Positions 1-6,062 of a stretch of DNA of 23,126 nucleotides are shown here, piece by piece. Both the position numbers and the translations under genes were made by a program. The notes below the pieces were generated by a model. The model searched no databases. It saw only the letters and a list, made by a program, of their open reading frames with translations, and had not been told where the DNA came from. Position 1 is the first letter of the stretch. Each line of letters starts with the position of its first letter. This stretch comes from an uncultured Eubacteriales bacterium (GTDB lineage: Bacteria; Bacillota; Clostridia; Oscillospirales; Oscillospiraceae), in the NCBI GenBank assembly GCA_902492005.1, contig CABUJV010000030.1, forward strand, positions 1-23,126, in the 5' to 3' direction.

Positions 1-388
<388 letters not shown>

Positions 389-405
389 GGATCGGAGGGC
401 TGCGC

Positions 406-1431
406 ATGCCCAAAATTTCCATCATTGTGCCGGTGTACCGGGCGGAGACCGTGCTCCCCACGTGCGTGGAGTCGGTCTTTGCCCAGACCTTCCAGGACTG
501 GGAGCTGCTGCTGGTGGACGACGGGTCCCCGGACAAGAGCGGGCGGCTCTGCGACGAATACGCTGCCTGGGACCCCCGGGTGCGGGTGTTCCACAAGGGC
601 AACGGCGGGGTCTCCTCCGCCCGGAACCTGGGGATGCGGGAGGCCCGGGGGGAGTATCTCTTCTTCATTGACGCCGACGACTGGATCGATGCCCAGGCCT
701 TTGAGCGCCTGTGGACGGCGCTGGAGGAGGCGGAAGCCGACTCCGCCGGATGCGCCCACTGGAATGTGGAGCCGGGCGGGCTCCGGTGGGCGGAGCCCGC
801 CGCCATGCCCGCCGGGGTGTACGGCCGGGAGGAGTTCCGGCGCGGCATTGTGGACCGGCTGCTGGGGCAGCGGCTGGGCCGGCCCGGCGAGGTGCTCAAC
901 GGCTTTATCTGGCGGTTTTTGTTCCGCCGGGACATCATTGCCGCCCATGACATCCGTTTTGCCGGGGCCTATCTGGAGGACGAACTCTTCCTGATGGAGT
1001 ATTTCTGCCTGGCGGAGAGGCTGGTGGTGCTGGACGAGCCGCTGTATTACTACCTGCACAACCCGGCCTCGGTGACCCGGAACTACCTGCCTGACTATAT
1101 GGACACGTTTCGGAAGTTTCTGGAGGCCAAACGGGCTCTGGTCCAGCGGTACGGTCTGGAGAAGGACGACCCCCAGTGGGCGGACAGCACCTGCTGGGCG
1201 GGGCTGCTCATCGCCATCGGCAACGAGTATGCCCCTGGAAACCCCGCCGTCTCCCGGGACAAGCGCCGCCGGGTGGAGGCTTTCACCAGGGAGCCCGATA
1301 TGGCTCACGCCATCCGCTCGATCCGGCCCCAGGGTCTGGGCCGGAACAAACAGATGGTGGCGGACCTGGTCTGTAAGCGGCAGTTTTGGCTGCTGACCGT
1401 ACTGTATGCCGTCAAAAATCGAGGAAAGTGA
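406..1431 (+). CDS. Family 2 glycosyltransferase
   Basis: A 341-residue GT-A fold glycosyltransferase that probably transfers a sugar from a nucleotide-sugar donor during cell-surface polysaccharide or glycolipid synthesis. The N-terminus carries the GT2 signature ISIIVPVYRAE (residues 4-14), followed by SVFAQTF, LLVDDGSPD and GVSSARNLG. The metal-binding DXD motif is in FFIDADDW at about residues 86-93. The C-terminal half (acceptor side) is less conserved and has no clear membrane segment, so the enzyme is probably peripheral to the membrane. A GGAGG ribosome site precedes the ATG. The next gene, an O-antigen-ligase-like protein, starts 12 bases after the stop, which suggests a shared transcript and a common role in surface glycan assembly. 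Donor and acceptor cannot be read from sequence. Confidence 0.9.
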   Translation: MPKISIIVPVYRAETVLPTCVESVFAQTFQDWELLLVDDGSPDKSGRLCDEYAAWDPRVRVFHKGNGGVSSARNLGMREARGEYLFFIDADDWIDAQAFERLWTALEEAEADSAGCAHWNVEPGGLRWAEPAAMPAGVYGREEFRRGIVDRLLGQRLGRPGEVLNGFIWRFLFRRDIIAAHDIRFAGAYLEDELFLMEYFCLAERLVVLDEPLYYYLHNPASVTRNYLPDYMDTFRKFLEAKRALVQRYGLEKDDPQWADSTCWAGLLIAIGNEYAPGNPAVSRDKRRRVEAFTREPDMAHAIRSIRPQGLGRNKQMVADLVCKRQFWLLTVLYAVKNRGK

Positions 1432-1443
1432 GGCCCGCTTGTG

Positions 1444-2970
1444 ATGATTTTAGAAAACAGTCTCGCCGGCGGTCTGCTGCTGCGCCTGTGGTATGTGCTC
1501 TGCCGCTGGTATGAGGGCAGCGCCGTCCACCGGGGGCTGACCGCCCTGTCCTGCGGATGGACCCGCCTTTTTCACGGCAGCGCGATTATGACCTTCCTCA
1601 CCCGGGACGGGACCCTGCCGAGAGCTTGGCGAAGCAGCCTGGCCTGCACGGTGGCGGAGACGGTGGTCAACCTGCCCGCCGCCCTGCTCCACTGGATCTA
1701 CCGAAAGGCAAAGCCGGTCTTTGACAACAGCTTTTTCGCCCTGCTGGCCTTCTCCATGGGCGAGCAGGTCCCCGCGGCCATCGGCTGGCTGATGGCCGGC
1801 ATCCTCATCATCCCCTATGAGCACTGGGACAACCGCTACAGCCTGATGGGGTATGTCCTGATGCTCCTCCTCTTCCTGGCGGGAGGGATGCGGCGCCGGA
1901 ACCTCCGGCTGGACTTCAAGAGCGTGGGGCCCTACGCCCTGTGCTTTGCCTTCGCCGTCTGTCTGGCCTGGCCGGCGTCCTACTCCTCGGCTCTGTCCAT
2001 GCGCTTTTTGTTTTTTCACCTCACGTGCATGCTGTGCGTCGTCGTGACGGTCAGCGCCGTGGAGCGGACCGAGCAGCTCCTGCGTCTGGCCGGTATGGCC
2101 AGCCTGGCCATGGCCGGCACCGGACTTTATGCGGTCTATCAGCGCATCCAGGGCGTGGAGGTCAACTACTCCTATGTGGACGCCCTCCTCAATGAGGGGA
2201 TGCCCGGCCGGGTGTACGCCATGTTTGACAATCCCAACGCCTTCGCGCAGGTGCTGGTGCTGCTCATCCCCCTTGGTGTGGCCCTGCTGCTGGGTAGCCG
2301 CACCGGCTGGGGGCGTTTTGGGGCCCTGATTGCCCTGGGGCTGGGAGCCGTGGCCATAGGCATGACCTACGCCCGGGCCAGCTGGATCGGCTTGGCCGTG
2401 GCTGCCGCCGTATTTGTATTCCTGTGGAACCGCAGGCTGATTCCGGCCTTTCTCCTGCTGGGCCTGCTGGCCCTGCCCCTGCTGCCGGACACCATTTTCA
2501 ACCGCATCCTGACCATCTTCAACCTCAAGGACACCTCCACCTCCAGCCGTTTCCCCCTGTATGAGGCCGCCCTGCGGCTCATCCGGGCGCGGCCCATCCG
2601 AGGCGCCGGGCTGGGCACCGATGTGGTCCGCAAGGCGGTGGCCGACCTGAACCTGTACCACGGTACCGCCCCCTTTGTCCACGCCCACGATATCTATCTG
2701 CAGGTGTGGCTGGAGACGGGCCTGCTGGGGATTGTCTCCTTTGCTGCCGCCATGCTGGCGGGAGTCAAGTCCGCCGCCAAGTCCGTCAAAACGCCCAACT
2801 GTCCCGCCCCCGTGCGGATGGTCACCATTGGCGGCGCGGCCTCCATGGCGGGCATCCTGGTGTGCGGCATCGCCGACTACATCTGGAATTACCCCAGAGT
2901 CATGGTGGTGTTCTGGTTCGTATTTGCCACAATGCTCTCCGGCGTCAAGCTGGCGAAGAAATCCAAATAA
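1444..2970 (+). CDS. O-antigen ligase / polymerase-like polytopic membrane protein
   Basis: A 508-residue multi-spanning membrane protein of the Wzy/WaaL (O-antigen ligase) superfamily, expected to join or polymerise glycan chains at the outer face of the membrane. At least ten hydrophobic segments are visible, for example around VLMLLLFLAGG, ALGLGAVAIG and FLLLGLLALPLLPD. The large extracellular loop and its histidine-containing motif appear as SSRFPLYEAALRLIRARP, GAGLGTD and HAHDIYLQVWLETGLLGI (about residues 370-430), which is the Wzy_C-type signature. GTG at 1441 directly precedes ATG at 1444. I chose the ATG because the AAAGTGAGG sequence lies about 10 bases upstream of it. The gene follows the GT2 gene closely and the HAD gene follows within 14 bases, so the three look like one operon. 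In a Gram-positive cell the substrate would be a teichoic-type or capsular polymer, not LPS; this is inference. Confidence 0.85.
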   Translation: MILENSLAGGLLLRLWYVLCRWYEGSAVHRGLTALSCGWTRLFHGSAIMTFLTRDGTLPRAWRSSLACTVAETVVNLPAALLHWIYRKAKPVFDNSFFALLAFSMGEQVPAAIGWLMAGILIIPYEHWDNRYSLMGYVLMLLLFLAGGMRRRNLRLDFKSVGPYALCFAFAVCLAWPASYSSALSMRFLFFHLTCMLCVVVTVSAVERTEQLLRLAGMASLAMAGTGLYAVYQRIQGVEVNYSYVDALLNEGMPGRVYAMFDNPNAFAQVLVLLIPLGVALLLGSRTGWGRFGALIALGLGAVAIGMTYARASWIGLAVAAAVFVFLWNRRLIPAFLLLGLLALPLLPDTIFNRILTIFNLKDTSTSSRFPLYEAALRLIRARPIRGAGLGTDVVRKAVADLNLYHGTAPFVHAHDIYLQVWLETGLLGIVSFAAAMLAGVKSAAKSVKTPNCPAPVRMVTIGGAASMAGILVCGIADYIWNYPRVMVVFWFVFATMLSGVKLAKKSK

Positions 2971-2984
2971 CGGAGGATCTGACC

Positions 2985-3791
2985 GTGCAAGCTGTCCCTA
3001 GGCTCCTGATTACCGACATGGATCATACTCTGCTCCGGGAGGACTCCTCCATCAGCAGAGCCAATCTGGAGGCCATCGCCCGCCATGTGGCGGGCGGCGG
3101 CCTCTTTGCGGTGGCCTCCGGGCGGGCTCCGGCGGCCATTCGGGCGCTCCCGGAGCTGCTGCCCTGTCTCAACACGCCGGTGATTGCGGGCAACGGCGGC
3201 ATGGTCTGCGACCTGCACACCGGAGAAGTCTTCTACCGCTGTTCCCTGCCCGAGGGACTGGAGGACTTGATGGCCGAGCTGATGGAGCGCTTTCCCGAAA
3301 TGGGGGTGGCGGTCTACAGCGGCCTGGACGGCTTTTATGCCCTGCGGACCAACGCCAACATCGAGGATCTGGCGGTGCGGGAGAAGCGCCCCGCCCTGCC
3401 CGCTACGGTGGAGACGGCGGAGCTGCCGTGGAACAAGGCGCTGCTCACCCAGACCCACGCCTATATGCTGGAGGTGGAGGCATTCCTGCGCCCACGGGTG
3501 GAGGGACTGGCCCGCATTGTCTTTTCCGAGGACACCTACCTGGAGATCCTGCCGCTGGAGGTCTCCAAGGGTGCGGCGCTGAAGCTGCTGCTGGAGCGCA
3601 TCGGCGTGCCGCGGGAGCAGGTGGTGGCTATGGGCGACGCCATGAATGACCTGGAGATGCTCCAATACGCCGGTACCGGCGTGGCGGTGTCCAACGCTGA
3701 CCCGGCGCTCCGGGCTGCGGCCGATTTCGTCACCTGCAGCAATGAGGAAGACGCCGTCCGCGCCTGTCTGGAGCGGTTCTTCGGCCTATGA
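2985..3791 (+). CDS. Cof-type HAD-IIB family phosphatase
   Basis: A 268-residue haloacid-dehalogenase superfamily hydrolase of the Cof (IIB cap) type; such enzymes dephosphorylate sugar phosphates and other small phosphoesters in the cytoplasm. Motif I is LLITDMDHTLL, with nucleophile Asp11 and acid Asp13. Motif II is the VASGR region, the motif III lysine is in SKGAALK, and motif IV is GDAMNDLEML, which binds Mg2+. A longer open frame exists upstream inside the ligase gene. The GTG at 2985 is preferred because GGAGG lies 8 bases before it and the family's first strand starts straight after it. It sits 14 bases after the membrane protein gene and is followed by a strong terminator, making it the last gene of the unit. 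The physiological substrate cannot be predicted. Confidence 0.9.
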   Translation: MQAVPRLLITDMDHTLLREDSSISRANLEAIARHVAGGGLFAVASGRAPAAIRALPELLPCLNTPVIAGNGGMVCDLHTGEVFYRCSLPEGLEDLMAELMERFPEMGVAVYSGLDGFYALRTNANIEDLAVREKRPALPATVETAELPWNKALLTQTHAYMLEVEAFLRPRVEGLARIVFSEDTYLEILPLEVSKGAALKLLLERIGVPREQVVAMGDAMNDLEMLQYAGTGVAVSNADPALRAAADFVTCSNEEDAVRACLERFFGL

Positions 3792-3959
3792 AAGAGGCAT
3801 CCCCGGCTCCGATGGAGCCGGGGATACTTTTTTCTCACAGCGGAAAGCGGTTCTTCCCGGCTCTGTGGGCCGGAAGGAACCGCCGGCGGCCAGCAGCAGG
3901 CCGGTAAGCAGGCCAATCAATACCAGGACCGCCCAAAAAACGGTGAGCCGGTGTCTCAC
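3786..3959 (-). CDS. Possible small single-span membrane protein (57 aa)
   Basis: A short open frame on the minus strand starts with GTG at 3959, preceded by GGAGGAGG with 7 bases of spacing, one of the best Shine-Dalgarno sites in the window. It encodes 57 residues: a short basic start (MRHRLTV), one hydrophobic stretch of about 20 residues (FWAVLVLIGLLTGLLLAAGG), then a polar Arg/Pro/Ser-rich tail. This is the layout of a single-pass membrane peptide with a short cytoplasmic start. The last third is read through the terminator hairpin of the HAD gene, and the stop overlaps that gene's final codons tail to tail. It lies 78 bases downstream of the YheO-type regulator on the same strand and could share its transcript. 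I do not recognise the family. The alternative is a fortuitous frame; the ribosome site and the membrane segment are the arguments for it. Confidence 0.45.
   Translation of the reverse strand: MRHRLTVFWAVLVLIGLLTGLLLAAGGSFRPTEPGRTAFRCEKKVSPAPSEPGMPLS
3799..3833 (+). terminator. Intrinsic terminator of the HAD phosphatase operon
   Basis: A 12-bp perfect stem (ATCCCCGGCTCC with GGAGCCGGGGAT), a 3-base loop and a following ACTTTTTT tract lie 8 bases after the HAD stop codon. The U tract supports termination on the plus strand. The hairpin also lies inside the possible small minus-strand gene. Confidence 0.9.
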
Positions 3960-4037
3960 AGCGACGCCTCCTCCGCGTATAGGATGCTCTTACCATAACG
4001 CGGGAGAGACGAAAAATCCGTCGAAAAAGGTCGAGGC

Positions 4038-4688
4038 TTAGTCCTGCGTCCGGCGCGCCTCGGTCAGATAGCGGTACACGCTGGCAGGGGAGGCCCCCAT
4101 GAGCCGCGCCACCTCGGCCGCGGAGCCCTTGAGCCGGAAGACGCCCTCCTGGTTCAGCAGCCGGACGAGGGCGCGCTTCTGGGACTGTGTCAGACGGGCG
4201 GGACGGCCGGAGCCGCCGAAGAGCCGGTCCGACACCCGTTCAAAGACCTGCTCCACCGAGGCGGAGAAAAACTCCACCGGCGCTTCGGGGTCGGCGGGGG
4301 AGAGGCGGCCGGCCTCCTCCAGAAAGGCGGTGACCGAGCGGGCAAAGGAATCGTACCGGCCGGAGGCAAAGTTGATGCACAGCATCCCCCGCAGCGCATC
4401 CCCGTCGTCCTTGATGAAAAAGGTGGAGCAGCGCAGCGCCTCGCCGGAGGCGGACACGCCCCGGTAGCCGGTCCGGCCGTCAGAGCCCTCAAAGGTCCGG
4501 CCGTGCCAGAAGTCCAGGGCCAGGTTGCTTGGGGGAGCGTTCTGGGCCCGGCCGCTGACCTGGGGATTGACCAGGGCCAGAAGCCGGGGCTCCTCCCCGG
4601 TAAAATCATGCACTGCGATCTCGTAATCAGGCCCCAGCGCCTGGCCCAGAAACTCCGCCAGCGCGGTCCAGCGCTTTTTCCAATCCAT
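4038..4688 (-). CDS. YheO/DauR-type transcriptional regulator (PAS-like plus HTH)
   Basis: A 216-residue DNA-binding regulator of the YheO family, to which DauR, the D-arginine utilisation repressor, belongs. The N-terminal YheO-like PAS domain covers roughly residues 5-115, with YEIAVHDFTG, LALDFWHG, YRGVSASGEALRCSTFFIKD and GMLCINF. The C-terminal helix-turn-helix spans about 165-212, with LTQSQKRALVRLLNQEGVFRLKGSAAEVARLMGAS then PASVYRYL. The family is expected to sense a small ligand with the PAS-like domain and bind DNA as an oligomer. The start is preceded by a GAGGTG site. The gene diverges from ridA with 152 bases between the start codons, an arrangement often seen for a regulator and the gene it controls, so RidA is the likeliest target. 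The ligand is unknown. Confidence 0.85.
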   Translation of the reverse strand: MDWKKRWTALAEFLGQALGPDYEIAVHDFTGEEPRLLALVNPQVSGRAQNAPPSNLALDFWHGRTFEGSDGRTGYRGVSASGEALRCSTFFIKDDGDALRGMLCINFASGRYDSFARSVTAFLEEAGRLSPADPEAPVEFFSASVEQVFERVSDRLFGGSGRPARLTQSQKRALVRLLNQEGVFRLKGSAAEVARLMGASPASVYRYLTEARRTQD

Positions 4689-4714
4689 CGTGACACCTCG
4701 TCCTTTCCTTTGTA

Positions 4715-4720
4715 ATTATA
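4715..4720 (-). promoter_or_regulatory. Probable -10 element of the YheO-type regulator gene
   Basis: A perfect TATAAT lies on the minus strand about 27 bases upstream of the regulator's ATG, in AT-rich sequence. The matching -35 region is weak (GCTTTT or CTTTTT at 17-18 bases), so this promoter may be weak or need activation. Confidence 0.5.
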
Positions 4721-4761
4721 ATAAAACTTTCTCACATAAAAAGCAAGCAAAAAGAAAAAGG

Positions 4762-4790
4762 TTGACATCATAAGAAAAACGGTTTATGCT
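4762..4790 (+). promoter_or_regulatory. Vegetative promoter of ridA
   Basis: A consensus TTGACA (4762-4767) is separated by exactly 17 bases from TATGCT (4785-4790). Transcription would start near 4797, giving a leader of about 45 bases before ridA. It lies back to back with the promoter region of the divergent YheO-type regulator, so that regulator could reach both. Confidence 0.85.
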
Positions 4791-4840
4791 ACGGGTAGTA
4801 AAACTGAGAAAAAATTATTATATGGAAGGAGATCATCACC

Positions 4841-5218
4841 ATGCGTGAGATCATCAGCACTACGGACGCCCCCGGTGCCATCGGTCCTTATTCCCAGGGC
4901 ATAAAGGTCAACGGTATGCTCTTTGTTTCCGGCCAGCTCCCCCTGGACCCCGCCACCGGCGCGTTCCCCGGCAGTGACATCGCCAGCCAGACCCGCCAAT
5001 CTCTGACCAACGTGAAGCACATTGTGGAGGCCGCAGGCATGACGCTGGCCGACGTGGTGCGCGTGGGCGTGTTCCTGAAGGACATGAACGACTTCGCGGC
5101 CATGAACGAGGTGTACGGCCAGTTCTTTCCCTCCGACTGCCCCGCCCGGGCCGCCGTAGAGGTGGCCCGTCTCCCCAAGGACGCCCTGGTGGAGATCGAG
5201 TGCGTCGCCTGCAAGTAA
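4841..5218 (+). CDS. ridA: RidA family enamine/imine deaminase
   Basis: A 125-residue cytoplasmic protein of the YjgF/YER057c/UK114 (RidA) family. RidA hydrolyses reactive enamine/imine intermediates such as 2-aminoacrylate, released by PLP-dependent serine/threonine dehydratases, to the 2-oxoacid and ammonia, and works as a trimer. Visible family motifs are GPYSQGIKVNGMLFVSGQ (residues 15-32) and CPARAAVEVARLP (100-112) with the catalytic Arg103, followed by an acidic residue in VEIECVA. Length is normal. A clear AAGGAGA ribosome site precedes the ATG. It is a single-gene unit with a consensus promoter and a strong terminator, divergent from a YheO/DauR-type regulator. The pairing suggests a role in amino-acid catabolism under ligand control; which amino acid is not shown. 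Confidence 0.95.
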   Translation: MREIISTTDAPGAIGPYSQGIKVNGMLFVSGQLPLDPATGAFPGSDIASQTRQSLTNVKHIVEAAGMTLADVVRVGVFLKDMNDFAAMNEVYGQFFPSDCPARAAVEVARLPKDALVEIECVACK

Positions 5219-5225
5219 AATACGT

Positions 5226-5263
5226 AAAAAAGCCGCCTGCGGAACTTCCGCAGGCGGCTTTTT
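5226..5263. terminator. Bidirectional terminator between ridA and the MntR-type gene
   Basis: A long near-perfect hairpin (AGCCGCCTGCGGAA with TTCCGCAGGCGGCT) is flanked by A5 on the left and T4-T5 on the right. It therefore has a U tract in both directions. It serves ridA from the left and the convergent MntR-type gene from the right, whose stop codon lies only a few bases away. Confidence 0.92.
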
Positions 5264-5267
5264 ACGC

Positions 5268-5693
5268 TCAGGGAATGCCCAGCCGGTCCATCAGTGCGGC
5301 TAAGTTGCGCAGGGTGGTCTCGTTGACGTAGTGCTCCACCTGCTCCACCTGCTCCAACTCGTCGGTGGTGCCGTTGACCCAGCAGAAAAAACGGTGCAGC
5401 TGGTCGTGGCGGCGGAGCAGGTAGTCCCCCAGGGCGGCCCCCTCCTCCGTGGGACGGATCAGGCCGTACTTTTCAAATGAGACCAGCCCCAGCTCCCGGA
5501 GCTGGTAGACCATCTTGGAGGCGGAGGAGGGCCGCACGTTGAGACGGTGGGCCAGAAAGTTGATGCGGGCATAGCCCTCCATCCTGGCCTGGCGGCAGAT
5601 CATCTCCAGATAGTCCTCCATGGCGCTGGTTACGGGCTTGCCGCTGCGCATCTGGTAACCCTTCTGTGTGTAAAAATCCGGTTCCTCGTCCAT
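5268..5693 (-). CDS. MntR-type metal-dependent transcriptional repressor (DtxR family)
   Basis: A 141-residue DtxR-superfamily regulator: an N-terminal winged helix (ARINFLAHRLNVRPSSASKMVYQL, residues 42-65) plus a dimerisation/metal domain, without the SH3-like third domain, as in MntR. All six metal ligands of Bacillus subtilis MntR can be aligned: Asp27 and Glu30 in MEDYLE, His96 in LLRRHDQL, and Glu117, Glu120 and His121 in EQVEH. With metal bound such proteins repress uptake genes. It diverges from feoA-feoB across an 87-base region holding an MntR-box-like sequence, so it probably controls feoAB and itself. I chose the ATG at 5693 because AGAGG sits just upstream. A longer frame up to 5750 would run through the operator. 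Whether the true co-repressor is Fe2+ or Mn2+ cannot be decided from sequence. Confidence 0.9.
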   Translation of the reverse strand: MDEEPDFYTQKGYQMRSGKPVTSAMEDYLEMICRQARMEGYARINFLAHRLNVRPSSASKMVYQLRELGLVSFEKYGLIRPTEEGAALGDYLLRRHDQLHRFFCWVNGTTDELEQVEQVEHYVNETTLRNLAALMDRLGIP

Positions 5694-5715
5694 AGGCACC
5701 TCTCGACTCCTTCCG

Positions 5716-5764
5716 CATAAGATAGGGTGCGGAAACAAAGTTTCCCTCACTCAACCATCTTATG
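5716..5764. promoter_or_regulatory. Operator region between the MntR-type gene and feoA
   Basis: Two nested inverted repeats fill the divergent spacer. The outer pair is CATAAGAT (5716-5723) with ATCTTATG (5757-5764). The inner pair is GGAAAC-AAA-GTTTCC (5731-5745). Read on the minus strand, 5738-5750 gives GTGAGGGAAACTT, closely like the 3' half of known B. subtilis MntR boxes (TGAGGGAAACTT). The two dyads are not concentric (centres about 5740 and 5738). The location fits repression of both directions at once. Confidence 0.65.
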
Positions 5765-5780
5765 ATCGGAGCTGGAAGTT

Positions 5781-6062
5781 ATGTTTGAACAGCTTTCTAT
5801 GAGCGCGCTGAGCGACGGCCAGAGCGCATATGTGACCCACGTGGACGGGGACCCGGCCATGCGGCGGCGGCTGCTGGACCTGGGGCTGATCCCGGGGACC
5901 CGGGTGGTCTGTCAGGGACACAGCCCGGCAGGAGACCCGGCGGCCTACCTGATCCGCGGAGCGGTCATCGCCCTGCGGGCCCGGGACGCGGCGGGAATCA
6001 CCCTGGAGTGTGATTCGGCGGCCCTGCCGGCAGGCCGGGCGGTGTTGGCCGGATGGGGCTGA
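5781..6062 (+). CDS. feoA: Ferrous iron transport protein A (FeoA)
   Basis: A 93-residue cytoplasmic protein with the SH3-like fold of FeoA, an accessory factor of the FeoB ferrous iron transporter. The family pattern is clear: MSALSDGQSAYVTHVDGD, then MRRRLLDLGLIPGTRVVC (residues 27-44), where LLDLGLIPGT is the strongest FeoA signature. It ends with the beta strands that close the barrel (LIRGAVIALRARDA). GGAG lies 9 bases before the ATG. The stop overlaps the start of feoB by 10 bases, which indicates translational coupling. An MntR-type repressor gene is divergent to it. Confidence 0.94.
   Translation: MFEQLSMSALSDGQSAYVTHVDGDPAMRRRLLDLGLIPGTRVVCQGHSPAGDPAAYLIRGAVIALRARDAAGITLECDSAALPAGRAVLAGWG

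Noticed and set aside
1450..2688. 412-codon frame antisense to the O-antigen-ligase-like gene
   Set aside because: The sense strand encodes a well-formed polytopic protein; the antisense frame has low-complexity Gly/Gln/His composition.
5694..5750. Longer N-terminus for the MntR-type regulator
   Set aside because: It would be translated from the operator dyads. The conserved MEDYLE region and ribosome site fit the start at 5693.
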